DNA of 64,000 nucleotides from Ignavibacteriae bacterium HGW-Ignavibacteriae-4 (lineage in GTDB: Bacteria > Bacteroidota > Ignavibacteria > Kapaibacteriales > UBA2268): NCBI GenBank assembly GCA_002839765.1, contig PGYR01000012.1:1-64000 (forward strand), in the 5' to 3' direction. The notes beneath the pieces were generated by a model. That model was not told the DNA's origin and did not search any database. It saw only the letters and a list, made by a program, of their open reading frames with translations. The translations under genes were made by a program, and so were the position numbers. Position 1 is the first letter of the stretch. Each line of letters begins with the position of its first letter. Shown here piece by piece: positions 1-9,203 of this stretch.

Positions 1-132
1 GGACTTTAGTCCCATTAATATTGAACTCCTACGAAGTTCCCCTGGACTCTTCTAACGCCTACGGCGTTATCAGAGTGACGTGGTTACAAGGGGTTTAGGG
101 GATTAGGAGACGTAAGCATTACGTCTCCTAAT
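1..132 (+). repeat. Extragenic hairpin-array repeat, copy A
   Basis: This gene-free stretch is a chain of short inverted repeats. Visible stems are GGACT/AGTCC at the left edge, TAACGCC-TAC-GGCGTTA at 53-69, and a perfect 14-bp stem with a 3-nt loop at 102-132 (ATTAGGAGACGTAA, loop GCA). Positions 1-113 are related to the reverse complement of 14055-14146. The shared blocks are GGACTTTAGTCC, TTGAACTCCT, AGTTCCCCTGGACTCTTC and GATTAGGAGACGT, with a variable middle. It looks like a dispersed non-coding repeat family, and it may continue left of the window. Confidence 0.7.
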
Positions 133-237
133 TCGTGCCATCCTTAAATCCGTCTAATCCGTGATTCTGACAAAAAGAGATTGCCACCTCCCTTCGGTCA
201 TCGCAATGACATACCCTTATTGGGCTAGAGTATAAAT
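133..237. other. Gene-free stretch next to hairpin repeat A
   Basis: No credible ORF is seen. Around 179-210 the sequence reads GATTGCCACCTCCCTTCGG then TCATCGCAATGAC, so ATTGC and GCAAT can form a short stem. It is probably another degenerate extragenic repeat unit. It lies downstream of the minus-strand oxidoreductase gene, so it may take part in transcription termination, but no oligo-U terminator is visible. Confidence 0.4.
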
Positions 238-1266
238 CTAGAACGTCAAAACAATCTTACCAATATAATCGCCACTTTCGAAGTGTTTTTGTGCTTCTTT
301 CGCTTGTGAAATATCATAAGTTGTATCAATTATTGGATCTATTTTCCCTTCTGCTATTAGATTAATTAGGTCTTGCATATTCTTAGGGTTACCGAGAAAA
401 AGACCATTTATATTCAGGTGGCGGAAGTATGTTTGCTGTATGTTCAATGTTACTTCGCGTCCTGTTATCATTCCACAGAACATAATACGACCATCGTTTC
501 TCAGCAAGCTGAATGATTTATCAAAAGTAGTTGGACCTACATAGTCGAGCACAGCATCTAATCCACCAGGGAAATTTGCCTTTATCTTCTCAACTATCTG
601 CTCATCATCGCGCATATACACATAGTCAGCTCCCATTTCCTTAAGCTTCTGAGCTTTCTTTTCAGAAGAAGTAGTAGTGATTACGATTGCTCCACGTTGT
701 TTAGCTAGTTGTATAGCATAAGTACCTACACCGCCAGAGCCACCCCAAACTAAAAATGTATCGCCTTTTTGTAAATTCGCGATAGTGTCAATTGCGTGCA
801 TAGCAGTTAGACCAGCCGTAGGTAAAGTTGATGCTTGCTCATAGCTCACATTATCTGGCAATTTGTAAAGTGATGATTCGGGTATAGCCACGTACTCTGC
901 GTAGCCACCTGGTAAGTGCATGCCGAAGAACTTCCATCCGAAATTAAGCTGTGGATTATCTACAAACTTTGGATTTTCTTTATCTGAAAGAACTATTGGG
1001 AAAGAGACTATTCTATCCCCAGATTTGAAATTAGATACCCCATTTCCAACTTCAACTACTTCACCAGCGATATCTCCACCGGGTATATGCGGGAAGCTAA
1101 TTTGCAATCCTGGATAACCGTTTCTCATAACTGTATCTATCATATTGATAGAGCTAGCTTTTACTTTTATAAGGACTTCATTGTCACTTATTTCTGGCCT
1201 GGGAAAATCTTCGGAGTACTTGATTACTTCCAAATTACCATTACTTTCATAATATGCAGCTTTCAT
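238..1266 (-). CDS. Zinc-independent MDR oxidoreductase (quinone reductase / alcohol dehydrogenase-like)
   Basis: This 342-residue protein belongs to the medium-chain dehydrogenase/reductase superfamily and probably reduces a quinone or enone with NAD(P)H in the cytoplasm. The N-terminal GroES-like part carries the family signature PHIPGGDIAGEVVEVG (about residues 59-74). The Rossmann part carries VWGGSGGVGTYAIQLAKQRGA (about 173-193), the dinucleotide-binding glycine motif. The structural-zinc four-cysteine loop of classical alcohol dehydrogenases is missing, which favours the zinc-free quinone-oxidoreductase branch. The C-terminus (GKIVLTF) is typical of full-length members. It starts 18 bp after the stop of the upstream CPBP protease gene on the same strand, so the two are probably cotranscribed. 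The substrate cannot be deduced. Confidence 0.88.
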   Translation of the reverse strand: MKAAYYESNGNLEVIKYSEDFPRPEISDNEVLIKVKASSINMIDTVMRNGYPGLQISFPHIPGGDIAGEVVEVGNGVSNFKSGDRIVSFPIVLSDKENPKFVDNPQLNFGWKFFGMHLPGGYAEYVAIPESSLYKLPDNVSYEQASTLPTAGLTAMHAIDTIANLQKGDTFLVWGGSGGVGTYAIQLAKQRGAIVITTTSSEKKAQKLKEMGADYVYMRDDEQIVEKIKANFPGGLDAVLDYVGPTTFDKSFSLLRNDGRIMFCGMITGREVTLNIQQTYFRHLNINGLFLGNPKNMQDLINLIAEGKIDPIIDTTYDISQAKEAQKHFESGDYIGKIVLTF

Positions 1267-1284
1267 TTTTTTACCTTTATAATT

Positions 1285-1917
1285 TTAAAATACGACTGGA
1301 AAAAATACAAAAATCATTGCATCCCATAGGGCATGTGATATAATGCCTGGTACTAATGATTTGTATTTATAGAACAATAACCCCCAATGTACGCCTAGTA
1401 CAAGAGCAGCCAGTAATAACATTGGGTTAAATGCCCAAATATGAACTAGGGAATAGATTATAGTAGTTATTATCAATGCTTTTTTAGGATTACTTATTTG
1501 ACCGATTTTGTTTTGCACGAATCCACGCCAGAATATCTCCTCTGAGGGACCTATTATAAAAATCAATAATAGCCCAATATACAATGGATCGAGCTGTGTT
1601 TTCGTAGTGTATATAGCTTCTATTTGAGGGACTACGAAATCAAACATATTTTGAGCTATGAATACACCTAAGCGGGATAATCCGTAGAGTAATAAAGCGT
1701 GGCCTAGCCCAATTAAAACTAGTTTTCTATTGATTTTTAGTAAGTTCTTGAAAGTTTCTTTCTGAGTTAACACAGAAAATATTGCCAGAGAAGTAGCTGA
1801 GATAGTCATAGCTATCCAAAAATAGGTATTATGTATGATATTGCCGATTTCCACGAATTCCGCGAACATAATGAACCAGAGGAAAGAGGCGACTAGAATA
1901 CCAATAGTAATTATCAT
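1285..1917 (-). CDS. CPBP family intramembrane glutamic endopeptidase
   Basis: This 210-residue, mostly hydrophobic protein has about six to seven predicted membrane segments. It carries the CPBP/CAAX-protease (Abi) motifs: EEIFWRGFVQ (EExxxR, about residues 127-136), a histidine in YSLVHIWAFNP (motif 2), and SHALWD near the C-terminus (motif 3). The family includes type II CAAX prenyl-proteases and bacteriocin-immunity proteins; the substrate here is unknown. It is the first gene of a likely two-gene minus-strand unit with the oxidoreductase and is divergent from the FG-GAP protein gene. Start ATG at 1917 follows a short AT-rich gap. The family call is firm, the biological role is not. Confidence 0.85.
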   Translation of the reverse strand: MIITIGILVASFLWFIMFAEFVEIGNIIHNTYFWIAMTISATSLAIFSVLTQKETFKNLLKINRKLVLIGLGHALLLYGLSRLGVFIAQNMFDFVVPQIEAIYTTKTQLDPLYIGLLLIFIIGPSEEIFWRGFVQNKIGQISNPKKALIITTIIYSLVHIWAFNPMLLLAALVLGVHWGLLFYKYKSLVPGIISHALWDAMIFVFFPVVF

Positions 1918-1948
1918 ATTAACTCGTTAAAAATTGAAGTTTATTTAT

Positions 1949-1956
1949 TATATTTG
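1949..1956 (+). promoter_or_regulatory. Putative -7 element (TATATTTG) for the FG-GAP protein gene
   Basis: TATATTTG matches the Bacteroidota consensus TAnnTTTG and lies 43 bp upstream of the start codon at 2000. No good TTTG box is visible 19-21 bp upstream, so the call rests on the -7 box only. Confidence 0.4.
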
Positions 1957-1999
1957 TTACAATTTAAGAAAATAATTTTGGGATTAAGAGGATTAAGTA

Positions 2000-4636
2000 A
2001 TGAGAATATTATTAATGTTATTTATTTTACCTGCATTTATATTTGCACAGCCTGCTGGTTCTAATTATTATGAGTTTACACCTTCTCCTGCTTATGCTAA
2101 TTTGTCGAAATATCCTGACTACGAAGAAGTAGGATTTCTACATCCAGAATCGAAGGGAAAAGTAGAAAAACTTTATTTTGCTCTTACTGGAAATGTAGCT
2201 AGAAAAGATACAATCCGAGTAATAGGAGACCCAAGTGATGGCAGTTACGCTCCATCTATGTGGGTAAATGGAATTCTCAACTATAATCTATATGCACAAT
2301 TTGTTATAGATTACCAACCGGGGCAATCATGGTTTGAGTTAGATCTATCTGGGTTAAATCTAGAGATAGGTGGTTTAGATAGAATCGGTATTTCTCACTT
2401 AATTAAAGAAGGTGGCCCTTTTTTACTAGCAGATACAGATAAGAGTAGTAAGCCGAATAACTCATGGTTAGTGCAGACTTTTAAGCCAAATCCAAATTTC
2501 TACGATTTAAGAGGACTACCAAGTCCAGTGACTACAGACTTTCTACTGGCTGCAAAGGTCAAATGGTACAATGGTGATGAACAGGGGGATCCTCCAACAC
2601 CAACTCTTGTAGATGTGACTGAAAAAGTTGGGCTAGTAGGTAAAAGTGGTGAACTTCTGAAATCACCAATGGGTGCAGTTTATGATTGGAATAATGATGG
2701 ATTCGACGATATATTCGTTGGTGATAATTATTTCGAGAATAATGGGAATGGTACATTTACAAATGTAACATCAAAATTTCAAAAAGTGATAGATGGCGAT
2801 AAGATATTCGGAGACATAGATAATGACGGTCAAACGGATATCTTCGTAGCAAAAGGTGGAGGTAATGACAAAATATATTACGGTAGTGCCGATGGATTTA
2901 TGGAAATTACTGACCCAGTATTTAAAACAAATACTGACCCAACCACTACACCACTATTCTTAGACTATAATAATGATGGTCAATTGGATATATTCATAGC
3001 AAGAGGCAGAGCTACAGTAAATGGACAAGAAGTTTACTATCAAGATCAACTATTTTTGAATAAAGGTAATAGAGTATTCGAAGATGTAACTGAGAGTGCT
3101 GGAATTGCTGCAGGTGAACCTGGTCCAAATTACGATTGTTGGGGAGCAAGTGTAACAGATTACAATAATGATGGATTCACAGATATATTCGTTGCTACAT
3201 ATAGACTTGCACCAGATTTGTTGTATAAGAATAATGGTGATGGCACTTTCACTGAAGTGGGTGCGGAGACGGGAGTTTTAGGTAATGTTACATTAGTAAA
3301 AGACTATTATGGTCATGGTATGGGCTCGGATTGGGGCGATATGAACGGTGATGGTCTATTAGATTTGGTAGTGGGTAACCTTGGTCATCCAGATGAGAGA
3401 GGTGCTTACTCAAATCCTTCACTTATTTTCTTCAATAATAATGATAATATCTTCACAGAAACCCATCAAGAACTTGGGTTGAAGTTTTTCGAAATGAACG
3501 CTGGACCTACGTTTGTAGATTTGGATAATGATGGGGATTTGGACTTATGGTCTTGCCAATATTCTTATGAAGCATTAACTGAAACATCAACACCAAAATA
3601 TTCACGAGTATATATGAACGAAGGTAAAGAGAATAACTATAAACTGAAAGATATGACTTGGGAGTTAGGTAGTAAGATACATGGAGCGTGGACGGCACTC
3701 AGTCTAGATTATGATTTGGATGGAGATATGGATTTGCTAGTTTGTAGTAATCAAGAGAATGTAAAATTATTTGAAAATAAACTAGATAATATGGGTAACT
3801 TCCTTAATCTTAGAATAGACAAAGAATCTGTAGCTAAAGGGTTTAGTGCTAGTATTACAAACAATGACAGGCTATTGTTCAGGTCAAATCAAGGGATTGT
3901 AAGTACAGGTAGAGCTTCACAAAGTTCTAATATGCTTCATTTTGGTCTTGGAAATCAAGAAAACACTGTAGTTCTACAAATAGAGCATAATGGTGGAGAA
4001 AGTTTAGTAATAGATGGGTTAAAGCCCAACACTAATTATTGGATGAATAGACAAGGAAGATTTGTATTACCAATACGTCCAGAATTAATATCTCCTCTCA
4101 ATGAACAATTAGTAAAAATTAGTGATGAACTTGTCTGGAAGCCCATGTGGAATGTAGAGAAAATAGAACTAATAATATCAGAGAAAGGTGGAAGCGAGTT
4201 ATACAGAGATACTTTTAACTATCAAACCACTTACAATATCAAAGATATAGTAAACGTAGAAAATAATAAGACCTATACTTGGCAGATAATCGGAAAGAAA
4301 AAAGGTGACGAAACAATAATCTCGGAGGAAGGAAGCTTTAGAATTGATTTCCAATCTTCAGTATCAAGCAAGTTAGTGGGTCTTACATCTACGGTTTACC
4401 CGAACCCAGTGAAAGATAAATTGAACCTAAAAATGAATTCTGTTGAGAATAGATTATACTCTATCGAAATGATAGATCTAATTGGACGTACAGTTGCTAA
4501 CTTTGGGAAAAAGATAATAGGTGGCGAAGCCGAATTGCAATTAGATATATCGCAGATTCCTACCGGAGATTATAATCTAATAATATCTGATGACAAAGGA
4601 AAATCGAGAATAATCAAAGTCGTGAAAGTTAATTGA
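2000..4636 (+). CDS. Secreted FG-GAP/VCBS repeat protein with ASPIC/UnbV-like region and T9SS sorting domain
   Basis: This 878-residue exported protein has a signal peptide ending near FIFAQPAG. From about residue 225 it has seven FG-GAP/VCBS-type calcium-loop repeats of the form D-x-[ND]-x-DG-x-x-D, for example DWNNDGFDDIFVG, DIDNDGQTDIFVA, DYNNDGQLDIFIA and DLDNDGDLDLW, which probably build a beta-propeller. A following stretch (about 590-690, with SSNMLHFGLG) resembles the ASPIC/UnbV domain. The last ~80 residues begin YPNPVKDKLNLK and end IIKVVKVN, the pattern of a type A T9SS C-terminal sorting domain, so it should be surface-anchored or released. The stop abuts the stop of the convergent dacB-like gene with no room for a terminator. 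No enzymatic function is apparent. Confidence 0.85.
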   Translation: MRILLMLFILPAFIFAQPAGSNYYEFTPSPAYANLSKYPDYEEVGFLHPESKGKVEKLYFALTGNVARKDTIRVIGDPSDGSYAPSMWVNGILNYNLYAQFVIDYQPGQSWFELDLSGLNLEIGGLDRIGISHLIKEGGPFLLADTDKSSKPNNSWLVQTFKPNPNFYDLRGLPSPVTTDFLLAAKVKWYNGDEQGDPPTPTLVDVTEKVGLVGKSGELLKSPMGAVYDWNNDGFDDIFVGDNYFENNGNGTFTNVTSKFQKVIDGDKIFGDIDNDGQTDIFVAKGGGNDKIYYGSADGFMEITDPVFKTNTDPTTTPLFLDYNNDGQLDIFIARGRATVNGQEVYYQDQLFLNKGNRVFEDVTESAGIAAGEPGPNYDCWGASVTDYNNDGFTDIFVATYRLAPDLLYKNNGDGTFTEVGAETGVLGNVTLVKDYYGHGMGSDWGDMNGDGLLDLVVGNLGHPDERGAYSNPSLIFFNNNDNIFTETHQELGLKFFEMNAGPTFVDLDNDGDLDLWSCQYSYEALTETSTPKYSRVYMNEGKENNYKLKDMTWELGSKIHGAWTALSLDYDLDGDMDLLVCSNQENVKLFENKLDNMGNFLNLRIDKESVAKGFSASITNNDRLLFRSNQGIVSTGRASQSSNMLHFGLGNQENTVVLQIEHNGGESLVIDGLKPNTNYWMNRQGRFVLPIRPELISPLNEQLVKISDELVWKPMWNVEKIELIISEKGGSELYRDTFNYQTTYNIKDIVNVENNKTYTWQIIGKKKGDETIISEEGSFRIDFQSSVSSKLVGLTSTVYPNPVKDKLNLKMNSVENRLYSIEMIDLIGRTVANFGKKIIGGEAELQLDISQIPTGDYNLIISDDKGKSRIIKVVKVN

Positions 4637-6109
4637 TTATTCGAAAGAAGCAAGGCGCATAATGATAAGGTCTTGTAGATTATTAATTTCAGTTTGTGGA
4701 GCTGTAAAATTATTGAAAAATAAATTTACAACGAAAGTATCACCACTTGCGGAAACAACATAGCCAGAAATATTAGAAACTCCATTCATAGATCCAGTTT
4801 TTGCGAAAACTCGGTTTTGTGCAATGGAGTTTTTCATTCTTCTCTCTAAAGTACCAGGTTTACCGGGCTGTGCCAGTGAATTTATAATAGACGACCTATA
4901 ATCTGAAGTGTAAATATAACGCAATAAATTAGTCATCAAATTTGGGGACAAATAGTCCAACCTAGAAAGTCCCGAACCATCAACTAGATTAAAGTCATCT
5001 TCTTCGTAGAAATTCTTAATGAATTTTTCGACTAATTTCACACCTGAAGAAAAGCTTCCATCGCCCCCATTCTCTTTGCCAATGGTTTTTAGCAATATCT
5101 CTGCCGTGAGATTATTACTTTTTCTATTCACGAATTCAATTATTTCTTCTAATGTTACAGATTGTTTGTCAAAAACTTGATTTATCTTGAAATAAACGGG
5201 AGTTTCGTTCCAATCATCAATATCTATCAACGCACCTTTGAATCTGATATTGAAATGACGTAGATGGTCACTGAAATTGCTGAGGAAATATAGTGTAGGG
5301 TTATCTATAGCTATTTCTTCAGAAATAGTATCTTTTTTCAAAGGGTCGAATGGCATACTGCCGAAAAACTCGAAGAAATTTGTCACGGCATCTCGTTCGA
5401 AAGAAACTTCATTTACACCTGATTCGGAACCTGTTTTCACATTATTCACAATACGAACAAAGTCCGAATTCGGGACTAACTTAATCTTAGTTATTTCGTT
5501 TCTCTTGTCTGCGGAAGTTATCATAGCAGTGATAGAATTATTGAATATATTCAGAGCACCGACTTGAGCAGAATATGAGTACTTCATATCGTCCCATGCC
5601 CAACCCGAAGGATAGTAAGAATCATCGAAATAATTGTCATCACCAATTATATTACCCCTTATTGATTTTATACCCAAACTATCTAACTTAGATACCCAAT
5701 CATCAAATATAATATTCTCAGTTTTGTAAAATTCAAGTGACAAAGTTGGATCGCCGAATCCCCTGATTATTAAGTTTCCTTTGAATTCCCCGTTTTCTTC
5801 AACATTACCATCTAAGTACAATTTGCTGTTATAAGTGAAGTTTTTTCCAAGATAATGAAGTGCTGCTGAAGTTGTTAACAGTTTAACAGTAGATGCAGGG
5901 ATGAAATTTTGCTGAGAATTGAGCGAGTAAACAGACGTGTTTCTGTCAATGGAATAGATGCTAATACCAACTTGTGTATTTTCTAGTTTCTTATTTCGCA
6001 GTAGCCCATCTATGTCTTTTGTTAGTGAATTATATTTATCAACGTTCGGTTTTGCGAACGTAAATGCACAAGCGCATAAAAAAACTATCAATAATCTAAT
6101 CATCATCAC
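4637..6109 (-). CDS. dacB: D-alanyl-D-alanine carboxypeptidase/endopeptidase, PBP4 type (peptidase S13)
   Basis: This 490-residue periplasmic penicillin-binding protein trims or cleaves peptidoglycan cross-links. A signal peptide (FLCACAFTFA) precedes the catalytic domain. The three active-site motifs are visible: SxxK as STVK (residues 73-76) in PASTVKLL, SxN as SNN in NRKSNNLTAE, and KTG in FAKTGSMNGVSN near the C-terminus. The large insertion between the first two motifs and the overall length fit class C PBP4 enzymes. Starts with several possible ATG codons (MMMIRLL); any of them leaves the signal peptide intact. Convergent and abutting with the FG-GAP gene, divergent from htpG. Confidence 0.93.
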   Translation of the reverse strand: MMMIRLLIVFLCACAFTFAKPNVDKYNSLTKDIDGLLRNKKLENTQVGISIYSIDRNTSVYSLNSQQNFIPASTVKLLTTSAALHYLGKNFTYNSKLYLDGNVEENGEFKGNLIIRGFGDPTLSLEFYKTENIIFDDWVSKLDSLGIKSIRGNIIGDDNYFDDSYYPSGWAWDDMKYSYSAQVGALNIFNNSITAMITSADKRNEITKIKLVPNSDFVRIVNNVKTGSESGVNEVSFERDAVTNFFEFFGSMPFDPLKKDTISEEIAIDNPTLYFLSNFSDHLRHFNIRFKGALIDIDDWNETPVYFKINQVFDKQSVTLEEIIEFVNRKSNNLTAEILLKTIGKENGGDGSFSSGVKLVEKFIKNFYEEDDFNLVDGSGLSRLDYLSPNLMTNLLRYIYTSDYRSSIINSLAQPGKPGTLERRMKNSIAQNRVFAKTGSMNGVSNISGYVVSASGDTFVVNLFFNNFTAPQTEINNLQDLIIMRLASFE

Positions 6110-6155
6110 GTCTTTCAGAAAGGAAATTTTTATAAAAATAAAATAATGTTGAGCT

Positions 6156-8003
6156 ATGACTACACAAACTAAAAAACAAATTAAGGAAACTTTTGAATAT
6201 AAAGCAGAAATGAAGCAATTATTACAATTGATTGCTCATTCTCTATACACTCATCCAGAAGTTTTTATAAGAGAATTAGTTTCTAATTCATCAGACGCAT
6301 TAAACAAGATTAGATTTAAAAAGCTAACTGAAAAAAATGTATATCAACCTGATAAAGAGCTACGGATTGATATAAATATAGATGAAGAGAAACAAACTTT
6401 CTCCATAAGTGATACTGGAATTGGTATGACTAAGGAGAATTTGATTAATCAATTAGGAACAGTTGCGAAATCAGGTACTTCAGAGTTCCTTGAGCAATTG
6501 AAAAAAGGAAAACAAAAAGCTGATGGTAATCTAATTGGACAATTCGGAGTTGGTTTCTATTCTGTATATATGGTTACAGATAAAATAAGTGTAAAAACTA
6601 GAAACTTCGAAGAAGGCGCTGAAGGTTATAAATGGACAAGTAAGGGCGATGAGAAATTTGAGATAACAGAAGCAAAGAAAGCAGACAGAGGAACGCAGAT
6701 TTATTTCAAACTGAAAGATGAATACAAAGAATTTGCAACAGAAAGTAGAGTCCGTGCTATATTGAAGAAATATTCGAACTTCATCGAATATCCAATTTAC
6801 CTGAATGGTGAAGAGATAAACACAGTTGACGCAATCTGGCAAAAATCAAAATCTGAAATTACTCAAGATGAAGCAAATGAGTTTTACAAGTTCATTTCTA
6901 ATGATTACCAAGATCCGTTTGACTATATTCATCTTGATTTGGAAGGAGTAGTAAGCTTCAAAGCTTTAGTTTTCTTCCCTCAGAAAGCACCAATGAATAT
7001 GTTTGCAGAAGATTTCCGTACTACTTTGCACTTATATACTAATAAAGTATTCATACAAGACAATGCGGATTGGTTATTACCAGACTACTTACGCTTTTGT
7101 AAAGGTGTGATAGACACTTCTGATTTACCTCTGAACGTATCAAGAGAAGTAACTCAACATTCACCAGTTATGGCTAAAATAAAGAGCATATTAACTGGTA
7201 AAATACTGGGCGAATTCGATAGTTGGGCTAAAAACGATGTTGAGAAATTCAATACTTTCTATAAAGAATTTGGGACAATGCTAAAAACAGGATTGAACTC
7301 TGATTTCAGCAATAGAGATAGAATCTCGAAATTACTTAGATTCCAGAGTTCTAATCGTGATGAGTTAATCTCATTCGACCAATATTTAGAATTATCAGAT
7401 AAAGAAATAAAGAAAATCTATTATTTAAGCGCTGAAAATATAGAATCGGCAAAAAGAAATCCAAATCTGGAATATTTCAAGAAAAACAATATTGAAGTTA
7501 TATTCCTAACAGACCCTATTGATTCATTTGTTATACCTCAATTGTATCAATACGAAGAGCATCAATTAATCTCGATTGATAAAGAAGAAATAGACAATGA
7601 AGAAAGTACAGAAAAAGACGAGAACAAAGAAGCTGACAAATTAGTAGCGGCAATCAAAGAAATACTAGGTGATAAGGTATCTGACGTTAAAGAATCGAAA
7701 AGATTAGTTGACTCACCATGTACAATAGTAGCTGGTAAAGATGGTATGGACGCACAAACGGAACGAATGATGAAGATGATGGATAAGAACTTCGAAGGCG
7801 CAAAGAAAGTATTTGAAGTGAATATGAATCATAAAATATTGAAAAATCTAACTTCCTATTTTGAAAAAAATGGTGCAGATGACAAATTCAATAACATAGT
7901 AGAGCAACTATATGGCAGTGCTCTTCTGATAGAAGGTGAATTGAAGAACCCTACAGATTATGTTGCGAAGGTTTATGATTTGATAGAAGCACACACTAAT
8001 TAG
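6156..8003 (+). CDS. htpG: Molecular chaperone HtpG (Hsp90)
   Basis: This 615-residue cytoplasmic ATP-dependent chaperone is full length for bacterial Hsp90. The N-terminal GHKL ATPase domain shows VSNSSDALNKIRF (about 44-56), DTGIGMTKENL (about 89-99) and GQFGVGFYSVYMV (about 124-136). The middle domain contains LNVSREVTQHSPVM with the conserved arginine, and the C-terminal dimerisation domain contains a methionine-rich ERMMKMMD helix. A charged acidic linker (EEIDNEESTEKDENKEAD) separates middle and C-terminal parts. It is monocistronic or leads into queA 70 bp downstream, which has its own candidate promoter. No heat-shock operator was recognised upstream. Confidence 0.98.
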   Translation: MTTQTKKQIKETFEYKAEMKQLLQLIAHSLYTHPEVFIRELVSNSSDALNKIRFKKLTEKNVYQPDKELRIDINIDEEKQTFSISDTGIGMTKENLINQLGTVAKSGTSEFLEQLKKGKQKADGNLIGQFGVGFYSVYMVTDKISVKTRNFEEGAEGYKWTSKGDEKFEITEAKKADRGTQIYFKLKDEYKEFATESRVRAILKKYSNFIEYPIYLNGEEINTVDAIWQKSKSEITQDEANEFYKFISNDYQDPFDYIHLDLEGVVSFKALVFFPQKAPMNMFAEDFRTTLHLYTNKVFIQDNADWLLPDYLRFCKGVIDTSDLPLNVSREVTQHSPVMAKIKSILTGKILGEFDSWAKNDVEKFNTFYKEFGTMLKTGLNSDFSNRDRISKLLRFQSSNRDELISFDQYLELSDKEIKKIYYLSAENIESAKRNPNLEYFKKNNIEVIFLTDPIDSFVIPQLYQYEEHQLISIDKEEIDNEESTEKDENKEADKLVAAIKEILGDKVSDVKESKRLVDSPCTIVAGKDGMDAQTERMMKMMDKNFEGAKKVFEVNMNHKILKNLTSYFEKNGADDKFNNIVEQLYGSALLIEGELKNPTDYVAKVYDLIEAHTN

Positions 8004-8031
8004 TAAAATTTAGAAATTATTTGTATTTTTG
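8000..8031 (+). promoter_or_regulatory. Putative promoter for queA
   Basis: TATTTTTG at 8024-8031 matches the Bacteroidota -7 consensus TAnnTTTG. TTAG at 8000-8003, with 20 bp between them, is one base off the TTTG upstream box. The same TTAG-N20-TATTTTTG layout recurs before the DUF6580 gene. Confidence 0.45.
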
Positions 8032-8073
8032 TAATTGTACCAATTCGCAATTAACCAATAGGTCCCCAAATTG

Positions 8074-9129
8074 ATGAAGTTATCGTCATTTAAATATGAT
8101 TTACCTAAAAAATCAATAGCAAAGTTTCCTGCCGATCCACGGGATTCATCTAAAATGTTAGTAATGGACAGAGAGAGTGGCAAGATAAAAGATAAGATGT
8201 TCACTGATATACTAAGCGAATTAAGCAAGGGAGACTGCCTAGTATTAAATGATACTAAGGTGTTCCCAGCTAGATTATTTGGCAACAAAGAAAAGACTAA
8301 TGCGAAAATAGAAGTCCTATTACTTAGAGAACTAAAAAGCGAAGAAAGACTTTGGGACGTAATGGTAGAGCCAGCTAGAAAAGTTAGAATCGGGAATAAA
8401 ATATATTTCGATGATAATAAATTCTACTGCGAAGTTATAGATAATACAACTTCTAGAGGAAGAACAGTACGTTTCTCTTACGATGGTAATCTATTCGATG
8501 AAATCGAAAAGATTGGTGAAATGCCAATCCCTGATTACATAGACAGAGATACTGCTCAGATTGACAAAGCAACTTATCAAACAGTATTTTGTAATGACGA
8601 ACATTTGCAATCAATCGCTCCTCCTTCTGCTGGATTACATTTCACTGAAGAAATGTTAAAGAAAATAGAAGATAAAGGCGTTAGAATTGCTTACGTTAAC
8701 CTTACAATTGGTCAAGGTGTATTCGAAACTATTGATGTTGAAGATTTGACTAAACACAGAATGTATAGCGAATATTTCGAAATACCAAGAGCTTCTGCTG
8801 AGTTAATTAACAAGTCATTGAAATCGAACAAACGTATATTTGGTGTTGGTACTAGTGTTGTTAGAGCTTTGGAAGCATCTGTATTGACTACAGGAGCAGT
8901 AAAGCCAAACAAAGGTTGGACTGATAAATTTATCTATCCACAATACGAATTTCAAATTGTTACTGACTTTTTGACTAATTTCCACTATCCTGCATCTCCA
9001 CAAATACTTGTGTCTTGTGCGTTTGGTGGTAAAAAGCAAACATTCGAAGCATACAAACACGCTATTAAAAATGATTATAGACTTTTAGCTTACGGTGATG
9101 CTATATTATATAGAACTCCTAAGAAATAA
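8074..9129 (+). CDS. queA: S-adenosylmethionine:tRNA ribosyltransferase-isomerase QueA
   Basis: This enzyme transfers and isomerises the ribosyl part of SAM onto preQ1 in tRNA to give epoxyqueuosine. The protein has the family landmarks YDLPKKSIAKFPADPRDSSKM at the N-terminus, LNDTKVFPARLFG (about 52-64), and SIAPPSAGLHFTEEM with a downstream VGTSVVRALEA. The length of about 351 residues is usual. The ORF track begins at TTG 8071, but the ATG at 8074 is preferred because it gives the typical MKLSSFKYDLP start. queC, another queuosine gene, lies elsewhere in the window at 54403. A hairpin terminator follows at 9155-9191. Confidence 0.96.
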   Translation: MKLSSFKYDLPKKSIAKFPADPRDSSKMLVMDRESGKIKDKMFTDILSELSKGDCLVLNDTKVFPARLFGNKEKTNAKIEVLLLRELKSEERLWDVMVEPARKVRIGNKIYFDDNKFYCEVIDNTTSRGRTVRFSYDGNLFDEIEKIGEMPIPDYIDRDTAQIDKATYQTVFCNDEHLQSIAPPSAGLHFTEEMLKKIEDKGVRIAYVNLTIGQGVFETIDVEDLTKHRMYSEYFEIPRASAELINKSLKSNKRIFGVGTSVVRALEASVLTTGAVKPNKGWTDKFIYPQYEFQIVTDFLTNFHYPASPQILVSCAFGGKKQTFEAYKHAIKNDYRLLAYGDAILYRTPKK

Positions 9130-9154
9130 AGTTAATATTGATATTTGAAAATAC

Positions 9155-9191
9155 AAAAAGCATACTTATTTAATTAGTATGCTTTTTTTTT
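9155..9191 (+). terminator. Intrinsic terminator after queA
   Basis: AAAAAGCATACT pairs with AGTATGCTTTTT around a 9-nt loop, followed by a run of nine T. It separates queA from the methylmalonyl-CoA mutase genes. The mutase start codon is only 13 bp further on, so any mutase promoter must overlap or precede this hairpin. Confidence 0.85.
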
Positions 9192-9203
9192 GAGATAAAG
9201 AAT

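Noticed and set aside
1087-1329. Plus-strand 80-aa ORF over the oxidoreductase 5' end
   Set aside because: Overlaps the conserved MDR gene and its upstream gap; composition is that of an antisense frame.
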